From positions 868,001 through 932,000 of the forward strand of contig JAWKHH010000004.1 of the NCBI GenBank assembly GCA_041394945.1: 64,000 nucleotides of DNA, written 5' to 3'. Of this stretch, positions 63,601 through 64,000 are shown piece after piece. Under the pieces are notes generated by a model, which did no database searches, had not been told where the DNA came from, and saw only the letters and a program-made list of their open reading frames with translations. A program made the position numbers and the translations under genes. The stretch's first letter is position 1, and every line of letters begins with the position of its first letter. The stretch is from Bryobacteraceae bacterium (GTDB taxonomy: Bacteria; Acidobacteriota; Terriglobia; Bryobacterales; Bryobacteraceae).

Positions 63601-64000
63601 ATTGTTGAACCAGTTGTTGGCCGAGGTCACCGTGTTCCGGTGGAACTCGTACGCGGAACCGTGAAATTGGTTGCTGCCGCTCTTGGTCACGAGCGCCACT
63701 TGCCCACCGGACGACCGGCCGAAGTTCGCGCCTTGTCCGGCGACGGTGACGCGGAATTCCTGTACCGAATCGATCGGCACAGGCAGCACTGCGTTGAACC
63801 CTTCCTCCCGCGGAATGCCGTTGGCATTGGAACCGTTGCTGGATTGGCCAGAGAGGTTATTGATGCCGGCGTTCTGTCCGTCGTTTACGTCCACACCGTC
63901 GAGCGTGACATTGTTCTGGTCGCGCCGCGCTCCGAGCACTTCGCCCTCTGGAGTGACGCCCGGTTGGATGCTCAGCAGCTTGACGATGTTGCGCGTCTCG
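60700..64000 (-). CDS. TonB-dependent receptor-like outer-membrane protein (partial, 5' end off the window)
   Basis: About 1100 residues are visible; the frame is open to the right edge, so the signal peptide and carboxypeptidase-regulatory domain are missing. The visible part begins in the plug (RNIVKLLSIQPGVTPEGEVL, LDGVDVNDGQNAGINN, RSSGGQVALVTKSGSNQFHG). It continues as a long beta-barrel ending ARVMQFALRYEF with a terminal Phe, as expected for outer-membrane insertion. It is related in architecture to the receptor at the left edge. Confidence 0.9.
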   Translation of the reverse strand, partial: ETRNIVKLLSIQPGVTPEGEVLGARRDQNNVTLDGVDVNDGQNAGINNLSGQSSNGSNANGIPREEGFNAVLPVPIDSVQEFRVTVAGQGANFGRSSGGQVALVTKSGSNQFHGSAYEFHRNTVTSANNWFNNRAGNKREPLIRNIFGASLGGRIIRDRAFFFANFEQRIDASGQLERRTVPTETLKQGIVRFRQNDGAIGQLTPSEIRAVDPLGIGFTDDMKKLLSAYPTGNDPAGGVDRGLNFSGFVFNAPLRFDDKAYVAKTDFNIDSAGKHTLSLRGTLSDRSRDSILAQFPGQSPASKLLDNSKGLAARYTIVVSPTVINVFSFGFTRLGLEQSGTVGDRFGFDSLSDLLNYSNQARGFIRHMPTTNIVNDTTWIKGQHTINAGLDFRFMRNARNSFVNSFASYTFSRNTLRGLGSDIVDATNAFIRDRAGNGSLAVSEAPNVARAMGNVLGLLNQYSVTYNFNADGSAVSLGNPVPRNFATNEYEFYLQDSWRIRPSLTLNYGLRYSSFAVPYEQNGIQVGTTVGIDQYFAERVAASEAGVAGASMPNALLTYALNGPANGKPGWYQRDNNNWSPRFGFAFSPNGDGLFSTLFGKGGVLRGGAAMLYDRYGNDMIVEFDRTGSPGLTQQVAQPRNTNFSDSIRYPNIPMLTAPSTGTFPTTPPAILGGFNSGVGISPDLVAPYSIVMNLNYARPAPGGMTMEVGYAGRLMRKNLLQSDYFQPLTRFRDPKSGQTWTEAAGQLRALFDSGVTPAQVKANPGSIPSVAFFENMFPGLANLFFPGSASANWFDLAYREYAGSELDALNDVDRERSYGPNCLSILGCNTFFASQNAGLRAWINGGNGSFHGGTFTLRRAMSRGFSFDFNYTLSHAIDTTSSAESGSGNGGAVIQDAFNPGSFRGSSDFDIRHNLTMNTVAQLPFGKGKRFLGKIPGALNQIVGGWETSLIGRYRSALPTVITHGSVWPTNYLNSALGILATGATNPQAGVGFDQTGTPSIFRNTNAADSFVAQYPGQSGTRAIARLAPMTNFDFGLFKRFFLPMEGHTLQFRAEAFNVFNNVNFFDASLRIDRPSTFGQFQRAMPARVMQFALRYEF

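Overview
The window looks like part of a high-GC Acidobacteria chromosome, probably of the Bryobacterales/Solibacter type. That placement is inferred from the style of the genes: large carboxypeptidase-regulatory TonB-dependent receptors at both edges, a secreted PQQ dehydrogenase with a cytochrome c, and many predicted secreted proteins. No rRNA or other strong taxonomic marker is present.

Layout. 1-15.4 kb is chromosomal: an Oar-like outer-membrane receptor (cut by the left edge), a molybdopterin oxidoreductase with its cytochrome b, an esterase/cytochrome c/PQQ-dehydrogenase operon, an FAD-linked oxidase, a membrane-anchored JAMM-domain protein, a small Ig-like secreted protein, the sucC-sucD-ndk operon, trpD and tRNA-Lys(CUU).

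15.45-32.76 kb is a decayed integrative and conjugative element beside the tRNA. It carries a tyrosine integrase and HTH protein, traB, traF, ssb, traG and an ardC gene, all on the minus strand, plus a two-gene cargo (soluble VirD4-like ATPase and a two-TM coiled-coil partner). ardC is split by a recombinase-in-trio (RIT) element with 31-bp inverted ends and a candidate 5-bp target duplication. To its right are a truncated DUF433/DUF5615 toxin-antitoxin pair fused to a trbI fragment, an IS21 remnant with a third coupled gene, and a second traG fragment. I see no relaxase and no trb operon, so the element is probably not self-transmissible.

32.8-58.8 kb is a large RiPP (lanthipeptide) cluster and the most interesting part of the window. 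Three precursor genes have NHLP-type leaders ending in VAGG and cores sharing the pattern R-C-x-x-S-C-V-A-S-C. They sit with a class II LanM whose cyclase has a Cys-Cys-Gly zinc motif (as in ProcM), a cobalamin-type RiPP radical SAM enzyme, a luciferase-like flavin enzyme, a UPF0489 protein with arginase metal motifs (candidate peptide arginase, Arg to ornithine), a JmjC-like oxygenase, two paralogous GNAT proteins, an HTTM-like membrane protein, S41 and M28 peptidases, and a RepA_C-like protein. Export is by TolC, HlyD, a C39-peptidase ABC transporter and a second NHLM ABC protein, followed by a HExxH protein and a cyclic-nucleotide-binding-domain protein. The genes from the first precursor (44.7 kb) to 58.8 kb all run on the plus strand.

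58.9-64 kb holds a secreted metallo-beta-lactamase-fold hydrolase, a small secreted HExxH protein and a second Oar-like receptor that runs off the right edge.
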